Below are positions 24,460 through 36,600 of a DNA stretch of 64,000 nt, in pieces. The stretch's first letter is position 1. Every line of letters starts with the position of its first letter. The notes below the pieces were generated by a model. That model saw nothing but the letters and a program-made list of their open reading frames with translations, did no database searches and was not told where the DNA came from. A program made the position numbers and the translations under genes. Source of the stretch: Escallonia rubra (Eukaryota; Streptophyta; Magnoliopsida; Escalloniales; Escalloniaceae); contig JAVXUO010000737.1 of the NCBI GenBank assembly GCA_033065855.1, positions 248,001-312,000 of the forward strand, given 5' to 3'.

Positions 24460-25803
24460 TGCTCTCAGACAAGTACTTGGCTCTCTCGACCAAAAACTGG
24501 CAACTTGAGAGTTTTCAAGGCCGAGGTCGACCTCGTCTTTTATTCATTCTTGCTCCTTCAGAGTAGATTAAAGCTGGGTTGTTTCCCTCTTGTTAACTCC
24601 CAACTTTAATTCTTAGAAAATACTAGTGAAGTTCTAGCTTGAAGAACTATCCTTGTGGCCTGCACTGTGCGCCGAGAACGGGAGCCTAATGTTATCTCTG
24701 GCAAATTCATCATTTTTGCATTTACAATATTGAAAATAGAAGGCTGCAAATCCTAAATAGTGAATACCATGACAGCCACGTTTCATTATTACCAACATTA
24801 TGAACCTCAGTCATACATATTTTTTTCCGCATCAAACATTCAAGACGGAATTTAGCATTTGGTCTAGCGCGTTAGGCTAGGCGGCACACGCAAGCTATTT
24901 TCTGCATCGAGAATGGTAGAACATGTTAGTGTATTCTCCTTGATACTTACTAGCTATGTGGTTTTGGTGCGGTCCTGTGTTTGTGTAGGTGTGGACATGT
25001 TGTACATTTACCTTTTTGGTATGTGATGGCTTATCTTATCTGTGTGGTTAATCATGGTTACGGGATGAGGATGTCATCCTAGATATAATATTTTTTTTCT
25101 ATATATATATCCTTTTCAAAGAAAAAAAAAGAAAAAGAAGAAGAAAAGGGACTAGTACTTGGCTCTCTTAACTGGCAACTTGAGAGTTTTCTAGGCCGAG
25201 GTCGGCCTCATTTTATATCAATTCTTGCTCCTTCAGAATATATTTTAAGTTAGGTTGTTTCGCTCTCGTTAAGTCCCAACTCTACATCTTAGGATGTACT
25301 GTATACTATTTCAGTACCAAGAATGCGCACAATCTAACATCACCCCAACACGCTTTCCATTTAGATACCGAAAACCAATTCAAGATTCAAAATACAAGTA
25401 GTTTTAGTAGAATTGTGAAGTTGTAGAGAAGTTCTGGCCTGAAGAATTGTCCTTGTGGTCGTTTGTTCGAGTCTCATTGGGGTGAGACGCAAAGCAATAC
25501 TTAGTTACCTTGTGAATTTCTAAGCAGGCCTGAATTTTGAGCCGCTCAATAGAGCATATACAGGGTAACACTGGGGCACCTAAACTAGTCAAGTTCTAGC
25601 TTGAAGAACTATCCTTGTGGACTGCACTTGCGCCGAGAACGGGAGCCTAATGGAATCCCTGCTAAATTCATCACTTTTGCATTTATATTTTTGAAAATGG
25701 AAGGCTGCAAAACCTAAATAGTACGTGAATACCATGACAGCCACGTTTTATTATTACTAACATTATAGACCTCAGTCATACATATTTTTCTCCGCATCAA
25801 ACA
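24460..25803. repeat. Broken direct duplication downstream of globulin B
   Basis: The segment at about 24460-24610 is repeated at 25150-25290 (shared TACTTGGCTCTCT, AACTGGCAACTTGAGAGTTT, GGCCGAGGTCG). The segment at about 24625-24840 is repeated at 25588-25803 (shared TCTAGCTTGAAGAACTATCC, GCGCCGAGAACGGGAGCCTA, ATACCATGACAGCCACGTTT). The order is kept, but ~300 bp of unrelated DNA separates the two parts in the second copy. The second copy ends ~90 bp from the globulin B stop codon. Confidence 0.85.
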
Positions 25804-25892
25804 TACACAACATAGATTTTTCTCCACTTAGGATTACATACTACTGGAAGTATCAGTAGTACTAGATAGGGGAATATGTAAAAAAGTGCCAT

Positions 25893-27785
25893 TCAAGAAC
25901 TCCTCCTCCCTGGAGAAAGCAGGTAAGACTGCCCTCCCCTGCTCAGCTTCAGATTCTGGGCTTCACTTGGGGAGATTTGATACGAGTTGGTAATGACTTG
26001 CAGCGGCATGGCCCTGAAAACTGAAGTGTAACCAGCAAGAGGGCTCGACATAGGCGAGCCAGTCGTCTTGAATGTCACCCATTCGAAGCCATCCCTTCCT
26101 GCCCTCACCGTGGAGGCATAAAACTGTGGTACCACAAACATGTTGCCTCGGTTTACCCTCTCGTTTAGTACTGTTTGGCCGTTGCTTCCGACGACTTGTA
26201 CTTGGGCTTCGCCTCTAGTCACATACACGATGTTGTGGCCATTCATTGACCAGTGTGGAGTGAACAATGCATTCTGGGACATGGGCAAAAAATGAAGGAG
26301 TTATACTCTAGTCAATGAGACTAGGTAGCACAAATTCGAGGGCAAGTTACAACTGCTCAAAATGATATGACGTGATTCATGTTTTGTATATAACTTGATC
26401 AGAATTTAAGTGCCACATGATAATATTTAGACTTGTGTGTTAGTGACTCTTGTAGGTTTGACATGCATATCTTACCGGTAGAAGGTTGCCTTTGGATGCA
26501 CTCATATCGAGCAATCGAAGAATGGGAAGCTTGTGCTGATTGACAATGTTAATTTTTCCAGCTTGCCTCGAGTAAATGTCAGCTTCTCTTCGGTTGTCAA
26601 TGTTGGTGCTGATCTTCATGGAGCAAATATTTTCTTCTAAGCCGTTAGATTCATCTGCCCGCGGTCCTTGCTGTTGCTGTTGTTCTTCTTCGTCAGGTCT
26701 TATCACGCTCATCCCTTCTCGGACCTTGACAATGAGTCCTCGTTCGTTTTCCTGTTGCATCCTCCTCACGATCTCCCTGGGTACGTTGAATGCCTCGGCC
26801 ATCAATTCCTCGTCGAAAGCACGGAAAATGTTCTGGAATGTCTCCCTAGCTTGCTGGCCATTCTGCCCCTGTTGTCCTTGCGTTGGAACTCCTCCGGCTA
26901 GGTAGAAGGCCTACATGCACACAAAAGATATAACATGCAGCACATTTAGCAACAAACTGCTGCTATATACGGTTTATCCAACTGTTGTGGCTGTGCTCGA
27001 AAGTGCTGTACAACATGCATTGCATGCATGAATCGTTTCATTAGAGCACAACAATTCAATGCATTGAGTACAATACTTGAAGAAGCGTGCGAGATATGCG
27101 CTGTGCATGTGGTTCTATGATTACCCTAAGTTTCTGGTCGAGCTGATTGGCCTGGTTGTTGAGGTCGGTGATTGAGACGGCAACTAGATCTTCATTGCCA
27201 TCGTTATAGCACCAGTGGGCTGCACCAGCCGGAAGGGCAATGATGTCTCCCCTACGGAAGCGGTGCACCTTCTGGTGCAGGTCAGATTTTCTGCCACGCC
27301 CTTCTTGTTGCTGCTGTTGCTCTTCTTCTTCTTGGCCCCTCCTGGATTGCTGTGACTTCGAGTGGTATGTCTCTGCACATCCTGGGAAGGTAATCCCGAT
27401 CAACCCCTGACCTGCATGCATCAAAAATCTTTTCAATGTCAGATGAAACATTAAGATTCATCTCTATGTAGTATTTGTCTCTCTCCTTCTTACCTTTCTC
27501 GATGTAAACTAAGCGAGGGGCAGGATGGAAGTTAGGCAAGGAGAGGGAATTGGGCCGCAAAGTGTTCCTCAAAGCCGCAACCCCGACGCACTGGAACTGG
27601 TCCTCCCTCTCGTTCCAAAGCTCGGTGGTACCGCCCTCGGACTGAATGCTTTGCGATGGTTGGCTAGCCGTTAGCCTTTGGAGCCGGCACTGTTGGGCCT
27701 CGCTCAGTCGGGTGGACTGGTTCCTCCCGACCGCGGCCGACACAAGCAGAGAGAGGAATATTGCTAGAAGCAGTTTGGTAGCCAT
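25893..27785 (-). CDS. 11S globulin (legumin-type seed storage protein), gene B
   Basis: Four exons on the minus strand: 27785-27494, 27411-27125, 26910-26476 and 26273-25893, giving 464 aa. Intron positions and phases match gene A, and the first exon is the same length (292 bp). Residues 1-20 are a signal peptide (LLLAIFLSLLVSAAVG). Cupin-family legumin marks are QQCRLQRLTA, FQCVGVAALR, FPGCAETYH and the processing site NGLEENIC, with cleavage after Asn282, the same residue number as in A. The variable region is Gln/Glu-rich, followed by RADESNG. The protein differs from A at roughly half of aligned positions by eye, so this is not a recent copy. No disruption is seen. Confidence 0.95.
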
Positions 27786-27852
27786 TGCAAGCAAGCACAG
27801 AGAGGGAAACGGGAGATCTCGAGATGCGATGGGTTTGGCCTGAGAGAGGCCA

Positions 27853-27859
27853 TTATATA
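27853..27859 (-). promoter_or_regulatory. TATA box of globulin B
   Basis: TATATAA on the minus strand, about 68 bp upstream of the ATG at 27785, matching the spacing in gene A. Confidence 0.55.
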
Positions 27860-27924
27860 GTGTACAGGGGCTTGGCTTCTAGGAAAAAGTGGCTGCCCGA
27901 GTGGCAATAAAGTCTGTTTTCTTC

Positions 27925-28026
27925 TGCATGAGGAGGGTAAGCCGTGTTGATCGGTTTGCGCCACCTTGCACTGGGGTGTTTACGTGGTGGTCTTGCTAAG
28001 TGGTGCATGGTGAACAACTCTGCATG
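27925..28026 (-). promoter_or_regulatory. RY (CATGCA) motifs upstream of globulin B
   Basis: CATGCA cores on the minus strand at 27925-27930, 28004-28009 and 28021-28026, with an ACGTG core near 27982. RY plus ACGT motifs are the common seed-specific promoter combination. Function is inferred. Confidence 0.5.
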
Positions 28027-29100
28027 GCACCAACCACTTGCCAAGTTCTCTCTGAGCTTCCAAAACTGGTAGCACACAGACATTTTTAGGTTTGTTTGGT
28101 GTTATGTTTGGGCTCGATCAGTTACCATACTTGAGATTGGACTTCCCTTTGGTGAATTTGGGTATTATGCACAGTAACACTGGACGTGGTACAACAACTT
28201 CATGCATTTTGTGCACAAGCTAGTGCGTTACTGGTGCTAAATCTTGGACATGACAACAGTCAATCGGTCAGGAGTCCCAGACGGTCGACTGGCATTGCCT
28301 GGTTCCGGGCTGGATCGATCTCCTTTGTAGACAGAAACACATAGTTGGTGAATGTGCAGATATTCGTTTTCTTATATACATTAGCGAAAACTGTATACCA
28401 AGTTCGAATCTGCTAATAATGTTGCAATTATTTTTGTGTCTAGAAACTAGGGGTCACCTTTTTACTACTTGCAAAAAATTATTGGCACTGCAGAATAAAA
28501 CCGAAGGGGATAGTATGCTGCTAAATTTACAGTGAGTTTTTGGCGGCTTAAGAAATCTGTCACCATCGCTAAAAACACAATTCATATTTCTTGATCATCT
28601 GTAGCACGTAAATTAGAAGATCCAATTATAGCACCCGAGATTATCGTCGCTGGCTCGTCTCAACTACCAGTTTGCAATGCACCTCGGAGCGGACAATGAC
28701 TGCGTGGTGCGAGTATATTGGTCGAAAAAATCAGAAACTTATACGAACCATATAGTGATATAGATTGAAGGGAAAAAAAAAAATAGGAGCGATAACTGGG
28801 GAATAAGGTCGTGGTCATGGCTCGGCTTAACTTGTAAGCTACTTAAGAATCTTTCAAGTGGGCAGTGGAAAGGAAATTCGTTGGCTGGCACAGGTAGTCG
28901 GAGTCCATCACTTTCATAATCATGTGCAAGTAACCATACGAGTTTAAGATAATGCACATCCTCAAGCTTTTCCCTGCCACGATCTTCACTTCTGGCAAAC
29001 TACGCAACATTTTAAGACTTGCAAAATGAGCAAAGGAGTACGTGGTGTTACGGTTTGCTTTCGACTAAGTTTGGAAACTTTACGGTACAAAAAGTCTCGA
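28027..29100. other. Intergenic, nothing recognised
   Basis: Upstream DNA of globulin B. No gene, RNA or complete mobile element was recognised. Confidence 0.5.
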
Positions 29101-29108
29101 GGCCAAGC

Positions 29109-30091
29109 CAGGGGCGGAACCCAAAATTTTTTTTTAGGGGGTGCAAAATTTCTATCGAATGCACCAAAAAAAAAATTATAATAAAATAATATTATATAGA
29201 GATTTTTTTAAATCTCTATATAATCACTGAATTAAACGCAATTTAAAAACTTTACTAAATATCTATATAATTACTGAAATTAAACTATATCAATGTTTCG
29301 ATACTAAAAATTTTAGAATTAAACTCTAGGTTTATGATACTTTTAATGTACAAATATATTTGTATTGACATCTATATACATGCAAAATAACCCAAGTCTG
29401 TAGTATAAGTATCGACATACAAATATAAAATAAATAATAACAATAAATTAACGATAATTTACCAAAACAGTGGGCCACTCCGTCAAACACTCAAGTCTCA
29501 AGTAGACAACACTCAACAGACAACAGACAAATTCACCACGGCTGGATGCAGCTCCACCACGAATTGGGATGAAGCAACATACAACAGACAAATTCCCAGC
29601 AGCAAATCCCAGCAATCGTCCGTGCAGCAGCTCGCGGCAGCCGGTAGGGTGACTGGGTGAGGCACTCTGTCAAGCAGATCTGGTCGCGTGGTCGAACGAT
29701 GTCAAGCAGTGGCACTCCGTCAAGCAGATCTGGTGACTGGTCGCGTGGTCGGACGCCGAACAAAGACTCGGAGATCTGGTCGCCGGCGGAGTGCCGTTTC
29801 TTCAAGATCTGGTCGCCGGTCGGAGATCTACAAGGTGGGTTCAGACCGTTCAGTCGCGTGGCGTCGCCGGCAATATGCCAGATCTAATCGCCGGTCGTTA
29901 TGTCCACTGTCCACCGATGAGGGAGAGAGAGAGAGAGAGAGCCGAGTTGTGGTCTCGGGGAACGGGGTATCGGGGATGGGGGAACGGCGTCTCGGGAACG
30001 GGGTGATGCGATTCCCGAAAACCAAATATTTTTTCCCCAAAAGTGAGGGGGTGCTTCAGCCCCCCCTTGCCACAACATAGGTCCGCCCTTG
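29109..30091. mobile_element. Non-autonomous hAT-like element (Tip100-type ends)
   Basis: Starts CAGGGGCGGAACCC and ends AGGTCCGCCCTTG, a short terminal inverted repeat of the CA(G/A)GGGCGGA kind seen in Tip100-like hAT elements. It is flanked by the perfect 8-bp direct repeat GGCCAAGC at 29101-29108 and 30092-30099, the hAT target-duplication length. The interior has no transposase frame. It has an AT-rich left part, a GC-rich right part with repeated CAAGCAGATCTGGT phrases (29670-29735), and a GA microsatellite near 29922-29942. Confidence 0.85.
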
Positions 30092-30683
30092 GGCCAAGCA
30101 ACCAGCATAACACATATGAGCTAGAAAATCTTTTAGTGTAATGGCGATCCAATGTGATGTAACGTAAATGTAGAATCTAACGGATTGGAGGGATTTTCAA
30201 ACAATAGTCGTTAGCTACAAGACATCATCTTTATAACCGTTACATTGAAGTTTTTTTCCACACATACAAGCTCTCGTTGGAGTCAATTCCACATTGCATT
30301 TCCAACCCAAAATGAATGTTGAGCAGTCCCCAGGTTCAGTTCCGCGTTTAGTTTAAGAATTATCTTCATGAAACGAGAACAAACACGAATACCCTTAATA
30401 TATACGATAAACAACGACATTGGAGAGATTAATTCAGACAGCACGAAATATTAGACTGAATAACTTTTATCGTGAAGTTTTATTTGGTCTGCATAAAATA
30501 ACCACCAGAATCTATTTGTAAGCGACTCACCCCAAATTTGGGACCTGCGAGAATCAGAACAAGAGCGGGTCCTGATCCATGGGCGTTCTTTAAAAAACTT
30601 AGCGTAAGAGTTAATATGCTGAAATCGCGTAGAAGCAAATAAACAACATTAATATAAGCAAGTAGAATCCCACTGGGCCATTC

Positions 30684-30690
30684 TATAAGA
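30684..30690 (+). promoter_or_regulatory. Possible TATA box of the DUF761 gene
   Basis: TATAAGA 43 bp before the ATG at 30733. The spacing would leave a very short leader, so the call is tentative. Confidence 0.3.
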
Positions 30691-30732
30691 GAACATCCCA
30701 CGGCCTCCTCTCCCCTCCATCAATTGTCCCCC

Positions 30733-31308
30733 ATGTCTTTCTTGAACATTAGGGGACTTCTACAAGCTAGAAAGGCGTGGAATGCATTCACCACAAAAGT
30801 ACAGAGCAAACTGCACAAGCTCCACAGATCCAGAGCCACCGAAAAACCCAACTATCAGCACAACGCTACCCGCAAGCCAGCTTTCTGGCGTTCCCTATCC
30901 CTTCAGTCCCGTTTTAAACGTAAAAGACGGACTACGCAACCACTCCATAAGTTCGGTTATCGTCTCCGTCATCGCCTCCAAAACGGACCTGCACCGGTGT
31001 ACATCGACCAGCTCTTCTTAGAGCCTTCATCATTTCTGAAGCAACATCAGCCATCAGCGAGCAATCGGGAAGTAAAAACGAGCTCGCCGAGTGCAAAGAA
31101 AAAGGAACTCACCATTGATCAGCAAGCCACTGTGGCAGGAGCAAGCAATGAAGATGGCGACCATGGAAACCATGTTGCCGATGATATGTGGGAATCCATG
31201 GTACTAGCCTCACCTCAATTGCACAGAATCAACGAGAGAGCAGAGGAATTCATAACTAGGTTCAGGGCAGAAATGCAGCTACAGGAAATGGTGGCTCGTC
31301 ATTTTTAG
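30733..31308 (+). CDS. DUF761 domain protein (cotton-fibre-protein type)
   Basis: A single exon of 191 aa. The ATG at 30733 (MSFLNIRGLL) is chosen because the nine bases above it open the frame only with a TTG. The N-terminal half is very basic (RSRATEKP, RFKRKRRTTQ, YRLRHRLQ). The middle is Ser/Lys-rich. The acidic linker GASNEDGDHG leads to a C-terminal helix, DDMWESMVLASPQLHRINER then AEEFITRFRAEMQLQE, which matches the short DUF761 motif of plant-specific proteins. The molecular function of this family is not established. No signal peptide or membrane span is visible. It is flanked by transposons on both sides but is itself intact. Confidence 0.85.
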   Translation: MSFLNIRGLLQARKAWNAFTTKVQSKLHKLHRSRATEKPNYQHNATRKPAFWRSLSLQSRFKRKRRTTQPLHKFGYRLRHRLQNGPAPVYIDQLFLEPSSFLKQHQPSASNREVKTSSPSAKKKELTIDQQATVAGASNEDGDHGNHVADDMWESMVLASPQLHRINERAEEFITRFRAEMQLQEMVARHF

Positions 31309-31493
31309 CTTAAGATATACAGTTCAGGATCTTTTTCCTTCCCGTTTCTAGTCGACTTTTAGATGCCAAGGTTGGATGCTCTTCGATGTCCGATAATATG
31401 TATATGTATATGAAAACATATAGCATGTGTGATGTGTATATCGAGTTTAAGTTTATGTAGCAACTATGATCAAGTTTCCTTAATAAGCCTGAC

Positions 31494-32249
31494 CTATGAA
31501 GCACATGTGCGGTGGTTTGGCTGAAGCACTGGCACTGGGTGTGTGTCCGAAATTATATATTTTTTAATTAATTTTCTGGACCTTGGGTGCGGCTGGGACA
31601 CTCCAAGGGGATACGGCTGAGACACGCACCTAGAGTCTTTCTGGCAGAGAGGAGTGAAAGAAGAAGAAGAAAAGAAGGAGAAGAAGGAACAACGTCCGCT
31701 GGTAGCGGCGACCGGCGATGTCCGGCAGCAGAAGCTATGGACGGTCTCCAGCAGCGGCGAGGGCTTCTGGTGGCAGAGCTCGCAGATCTGTTTTAGGTGA
31801 CGGCTCGTTAATAGCTAGAGTTTTAAGTGTGTACCCATATTTCTATTTATTATGTTTCGGTCCCTGTTTTATTGACAATCTTTTGAACTTCCCCACTACT
31901 TTCAATTGTAAGTGTACCCAACTTTTTATTTATTATGTTTCGGTCCCCGTTTTTTGACAATATTTTTAACTTACCCCACTACTTTCAAGAAATAACAAAC
32001 ATGTACCAAATTTAGCATATTTGGCTATGCATTTTTAATTTTCTAAAGTAACCCACCAAATTAACAAACTATCTTATCGTTTGTCTACAAAGCATTATTA
32101 TTGTTACACATATAGAATATACTTTAATAATTTTTTGCTGTATCCCCGCCGCACCCGTATCCTATTTTTTTTATAGAAAAATGACGTATCCGCACCCGTA
32201 TCGCATTCGCACCCGCACCCGCACCCGCACCGGAGTCCGTGCTTCTTAG
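31494..32249. mobile_element. Inverted-repeat element with CTATGAAGCAC ends, copy 1
   Basis: The left end reads CTATGAAGCACATG and the right end, reverse-complemented, reads CTAAGAAGCACGGACTCCGG. Near the right end lie repeated CGCACCCGCACCCG phrases. No transposase frame and no clear target duplication were found. Confidence 0.4.
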
Positions 32250-32257
32250 ATTTTATC

Positions 32258-33393
32258 CTATGAAGCACGTATACTTCAAAATGGGTGAAGCACTGGGATC
32301 GGGTACGTATCCATTTCTTTTGTTTTATTCTTTTACTTCCAGAAAATCGGGTGCGATTCGGATATGGGTCAGGTGCGTATCGGATATTTATGGGGGTTGA
32401 AAACATAATTTTGAAAAGACATTTTGGGGGTCAAAACGTAAATAAGAAATGAATGGACATATATGTGAAGAGGGGAGAAACTGAGAGAGAGAGAGCGAGA
32501 GAGCGAGAGAGAGCAGCGCCGGCGGCAGCCACGAGGCGACCACCGGCGACGACAGGCCTCACCTTCGACAGATCTTTGAAGAGTGGACAGACTCTCTGTG
32601 AGAGAGAGAGAGAGCAGTGGCGACCATCGAAGACCACCCGCACTGGAGACCACTCGCGACAACCTTCATCGACGGGCCTCACCTTCGGCAGATCTATTAA
32701 GGGGAGAGGGGGGGGGGGGGGGGTGGGAGAGAGAGAGAGCATCAATGACCATTGCAGACCACTGACAACCACCGCATATCACTGGCGACCACGTAAGTCC
32801 TATGATTTAAGTTTCCTTGCCAATAGGCTTTCTCCCTACCTGTCGTAATCTACTCCCTTTGATTCTTCCCTATGATTCTTCCCTTTGATTCTCCATCGAT
32901 AGTATTTTCCTTTTAATCTGGTGTGTCTGGGCTCCCAAAACAAAAAATAAACTTCAACTGCCTCAAAGGCAGAAAGAAATCAACGAATTGATTATGCGCT
33001 TAGAACTGCAAGTGGAGAGGTTGACCATTGGACTCTAATTGCCGTCTTTCATTGTGTTAGAATCATGTTTAATAGTTTCAGTGTTTTCGTGTGTTTTATG
33101 TATTTCAGTTTAATTTTTTTCACGTTCAAGCATTGGGTTAAGGGTTAACTATATGTTGTTGAATGGTTAAATTAAATTGCACAATATCTCCTCCTATTGC
33201 ATGTTCTTAAGATTTAAATGGTCCCTAATTTGTTTAGAAATTCAATACTAAGTGTGTGTGTGTGTGTGCATATATATATATATAATTTGCCGTATCTCCG
33301 CTGCACCCGTATTTTAAAATTTTTAAAGATGCCGTATCCGCATATCCACACCCGTATCGTATCTGCACCCGCACCCGTATCCGTGCTTCATAG
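32258..33393. mobile_element. Inverted-repeat element with CTATGAAGCAC ends, copy 2
   Basis: The left end reads CTATGAAGCACG. The right end, reverse-complemented, reads CTATGAAGCACGGATACGGG. The interior has GA-rich tracts and two copies of a ~140-bp unit (GGCCTCACCTTCG(A/G)CAGATCT at about 32552 and 32676), plus a 16-G run at 32708-32723. It lies 8 bp from copy 1. It is non-coding as far as I can see. Confidence 0.45.
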
Positions 33394-33661
33394 AGCATGA
33401 CCATGTTTTTACCCGAGGTCTTGATGAAGGACAAGGGATCTCATCAAGTTAGGAATGAACCAATCTGAAGGAAGTGGGGGTGAGGGAACTAAAAATTCTA
33501 GAAAGAGAAAATTGTGTTATATAACAGAGAAATAGATGCCAATGTATGAGGAATAATCATATTCACACACACAGAGCAGAGCGCATACAAAAAGAGACTG
33601 GCAACACAACTTAGAAGTTTTAAAACACCAGCAGTGTAGAGTGTAATATTCTAGTCTGAAC

Positions 33662-36600
33662 TCAGTTAAGGAAGTCCTTCATTGGATCATCGTGATGGAT
33701 CTTCTTCATCCTGTATGCCTCCATATGCTCAGCAGTAACCTATAAAGGGTACAAGTGTGGTTAAAAAACCACAAAAAGAGGAAAAAAATTCATTTCTTGA
33801 ATCACAGTGCTTCAGATCGCGAATAGAGCTAGGAAGTTGAGACATACCTCATCATTCCACTTGACATTGTATTTCCGCTTCCTTTCATCTCTCTCCTCTC
33901 TCCTCCTTTCGTCCTCCTGTCAGATCAAACGCAACAATGAAATGTGTCAGGTGAAGGTACTCACTGCCGTAAAACACCTCGGAAGCTTGACCCAAGTCCC
34001 CTAGGGAAGAGTTTTTCTCTGACCACCTCTAGTTTTTATCAGTTTCACAAGTCCTAGATTAAACAGCCAATCGCCCCTAGTATCAAATAAACATGAAGCC
34101 AAGTACACTAAACGACCAATCTATTAAAGTAATTGGAACACTAACAAGCCTAACCCAAAATCTCCTTACACCCCATCCCCCTTGCCTTCTCCCACCCCCC
34201 AACCTCCCACACAAAAACCCTTCTTTCCCAAGACATAAGTTCACATATAATTTACCTTCTTAAGCGCATCAGCCAGTTTTTCCTGGTCCAAAATCAAATC
34301 ATCTGGTATATCAGTTCCCCAAGTTGCAAGCTGCTTTTGCTCAGTAGGGGCAGGCATCTCTGATTCATAGTAAATAGTGTCAGACCAAGGGACTATAAAA
34401 ACAACATAATGTATATATTGAAGAAACTCAAAAGTACATTTCACATATAGAAAAACAACAAACTCCACAAAATAGTAACCATCTAGATTGCAATTGATGA
34501 TTAGCAAGAACTCAACAAAGAAGTAACAACTATAACGAGCATAATTAGCCTTAAAGCTAACCTTCAGCAGCCTCTTTACGAGCAATATTAGCCTTCATTA
34601 GATCTGCTGCAGCTTCAGCAGCTTCAATTCCTGCAGAACCTGTACAATAGCTATTCCTAATAAATTGTCTGCAGCACTTGTAACCCCACTGGTGATCCTT
34701 CCACCATGAACCCCAAACACTTGTGTGGTTATTGATGTAAACATCTTCTTCGTACTTGCTCTTTGGAAGAGCCATCTCCTGCAAATATAAGAGTGCTCAG
34801 TAAAAGACATCCACAAAAGCAGCATACTGTAAGCAATGTAACGGAGAGATCTCATGTCTGGTTGAAGGACACAAAACTTTATGTCATAAACTTGCCACTA
34901 CCTTAAGAGAGAGGAGGAAGAATACCAGCTAATAGACATACAATAGTGAAACCAACACAAAAAGAAACAACCAAACAAGACTTAGGTGATGGAAGTTATT
35001 TGTATTCTCCTTTTACAAGGACAAGACATCTTATCTATCTCCACCAAAAGTTTTAGCTTGTCATACGTTATTTTTTTCCCCATTGAGCATCTTTGTTGCC
35101 CATACGCATATGTGGAAGCAATATGCAGGTATTGAATAATCAGCATTCGAGGAGGAGGTCAGCTCAATCCAACCCTGGAATACCCAAAGTACACAAGGTC
35201 CTGGCCCACTAATATATGATGATTACCCTTACCCTCAAGAAGGGTTAGATGACCCTTCTTGAGGGTAAGGGTAATCAACATGTTATATGCAAACAACACG
35301 TAGACTGATCATCTATTTTTCATCCCCCACCACCAACCCCCAACCCGCACCCCACTCTGAGAGAGATAATGCAGAACTGGCCTATACATGAGACCATAGC
35401 CCCATACACATAAGTATAAAAAATTTCTATTGCTTTATGCTACACTATTGCAGGCATTCGTATGTTATATTTTAGTTACAAGGATCGATGGCCAAAGGGC
35501 CAAAGGGTTCCCCGCACGTGGTGCCGTGCGGGGGGCGGTCCCCCGAACAAGCTGTACAGTGTGCCTTAGAAAGAAGAAAAACATGAGGAGTGCTATATAC
35601 AAAGAGCCTCTCATATCTGTCCTAGGAATCTGTTTACATTTGAGATCCAGGCTAAAGAAGGAAGCGATATATATCCTCGAGTCCTGATAATCACAGGACT
35701 GAGCTGCAAGAAAATTTCTACCAAACCTTCCAAAGCACTGAAACTTAAAGGTTTCAAAAAATGTCAATATCTGAAAGGAGGAGAAGGCGACCACCATCTA
35801 TACTACTTATAAAGGGAATAGCCCTTTTGGTGTAACATCTCATTTGGTGTTACAAGCTTCCCTGAGTGACAAGTGTCACACTATTCAAGTGAGACATGGC
35901 ATTAAAAAATTAAAGATTAAAGCTATAAAAAAAGTGATAACGACTCCTTAATAATGAATTTTGCAAATGCATCGTATGTGCCACAAAACATAATTTCTTT
36001 AAGACAAATCGAGGTAACAATTTGCAGAATTTAACATGCCAAAATGTCGCAGGTTGATTGTCAGAGGAAGAACAAACCAAGTACAAAAATCCAGTAAGTA
36101 TACAAGATATTCTTCGATTATATCTTTAATGTATTGAAAGTGAGCAACAATTCCTTAACATGATTCCATATATAGCAAGATTCCATAATCACAATGACAT
36201 AACAAAAGCATCAAGAATTAACTTAAATCAAGTTTTTACCTGGCCCTTTATGACCCTACCGGCACGATCATATTCAACTTCTCTTTCACTTTGTCCCAGT
36301 AATAGTTCTTTTGGAAGTGCCTCCTCGGCAGCTGCATTTCCATACTTCTCCATGATTGTCTCCTTGACTTGGTACTTCAACTTCTCCTTATTGACCTTAT
36401 AATTTTTGTAAAGCAGCTCAGCTTGAGATGGAGCTGCTTGCATATGGACATCAGTTCCCTTGTCAAATGCTTCCCATGCATGGATATTAAGCTGCTTGAA
36501 CTCCAAAGCTTGACCACTTACCCTGTTTTGATTATCTCCCTGTAATGCAACAAAACACATGAAAGAAAATGAGAGAAATACGAACCAAGAGGGTAGGATA

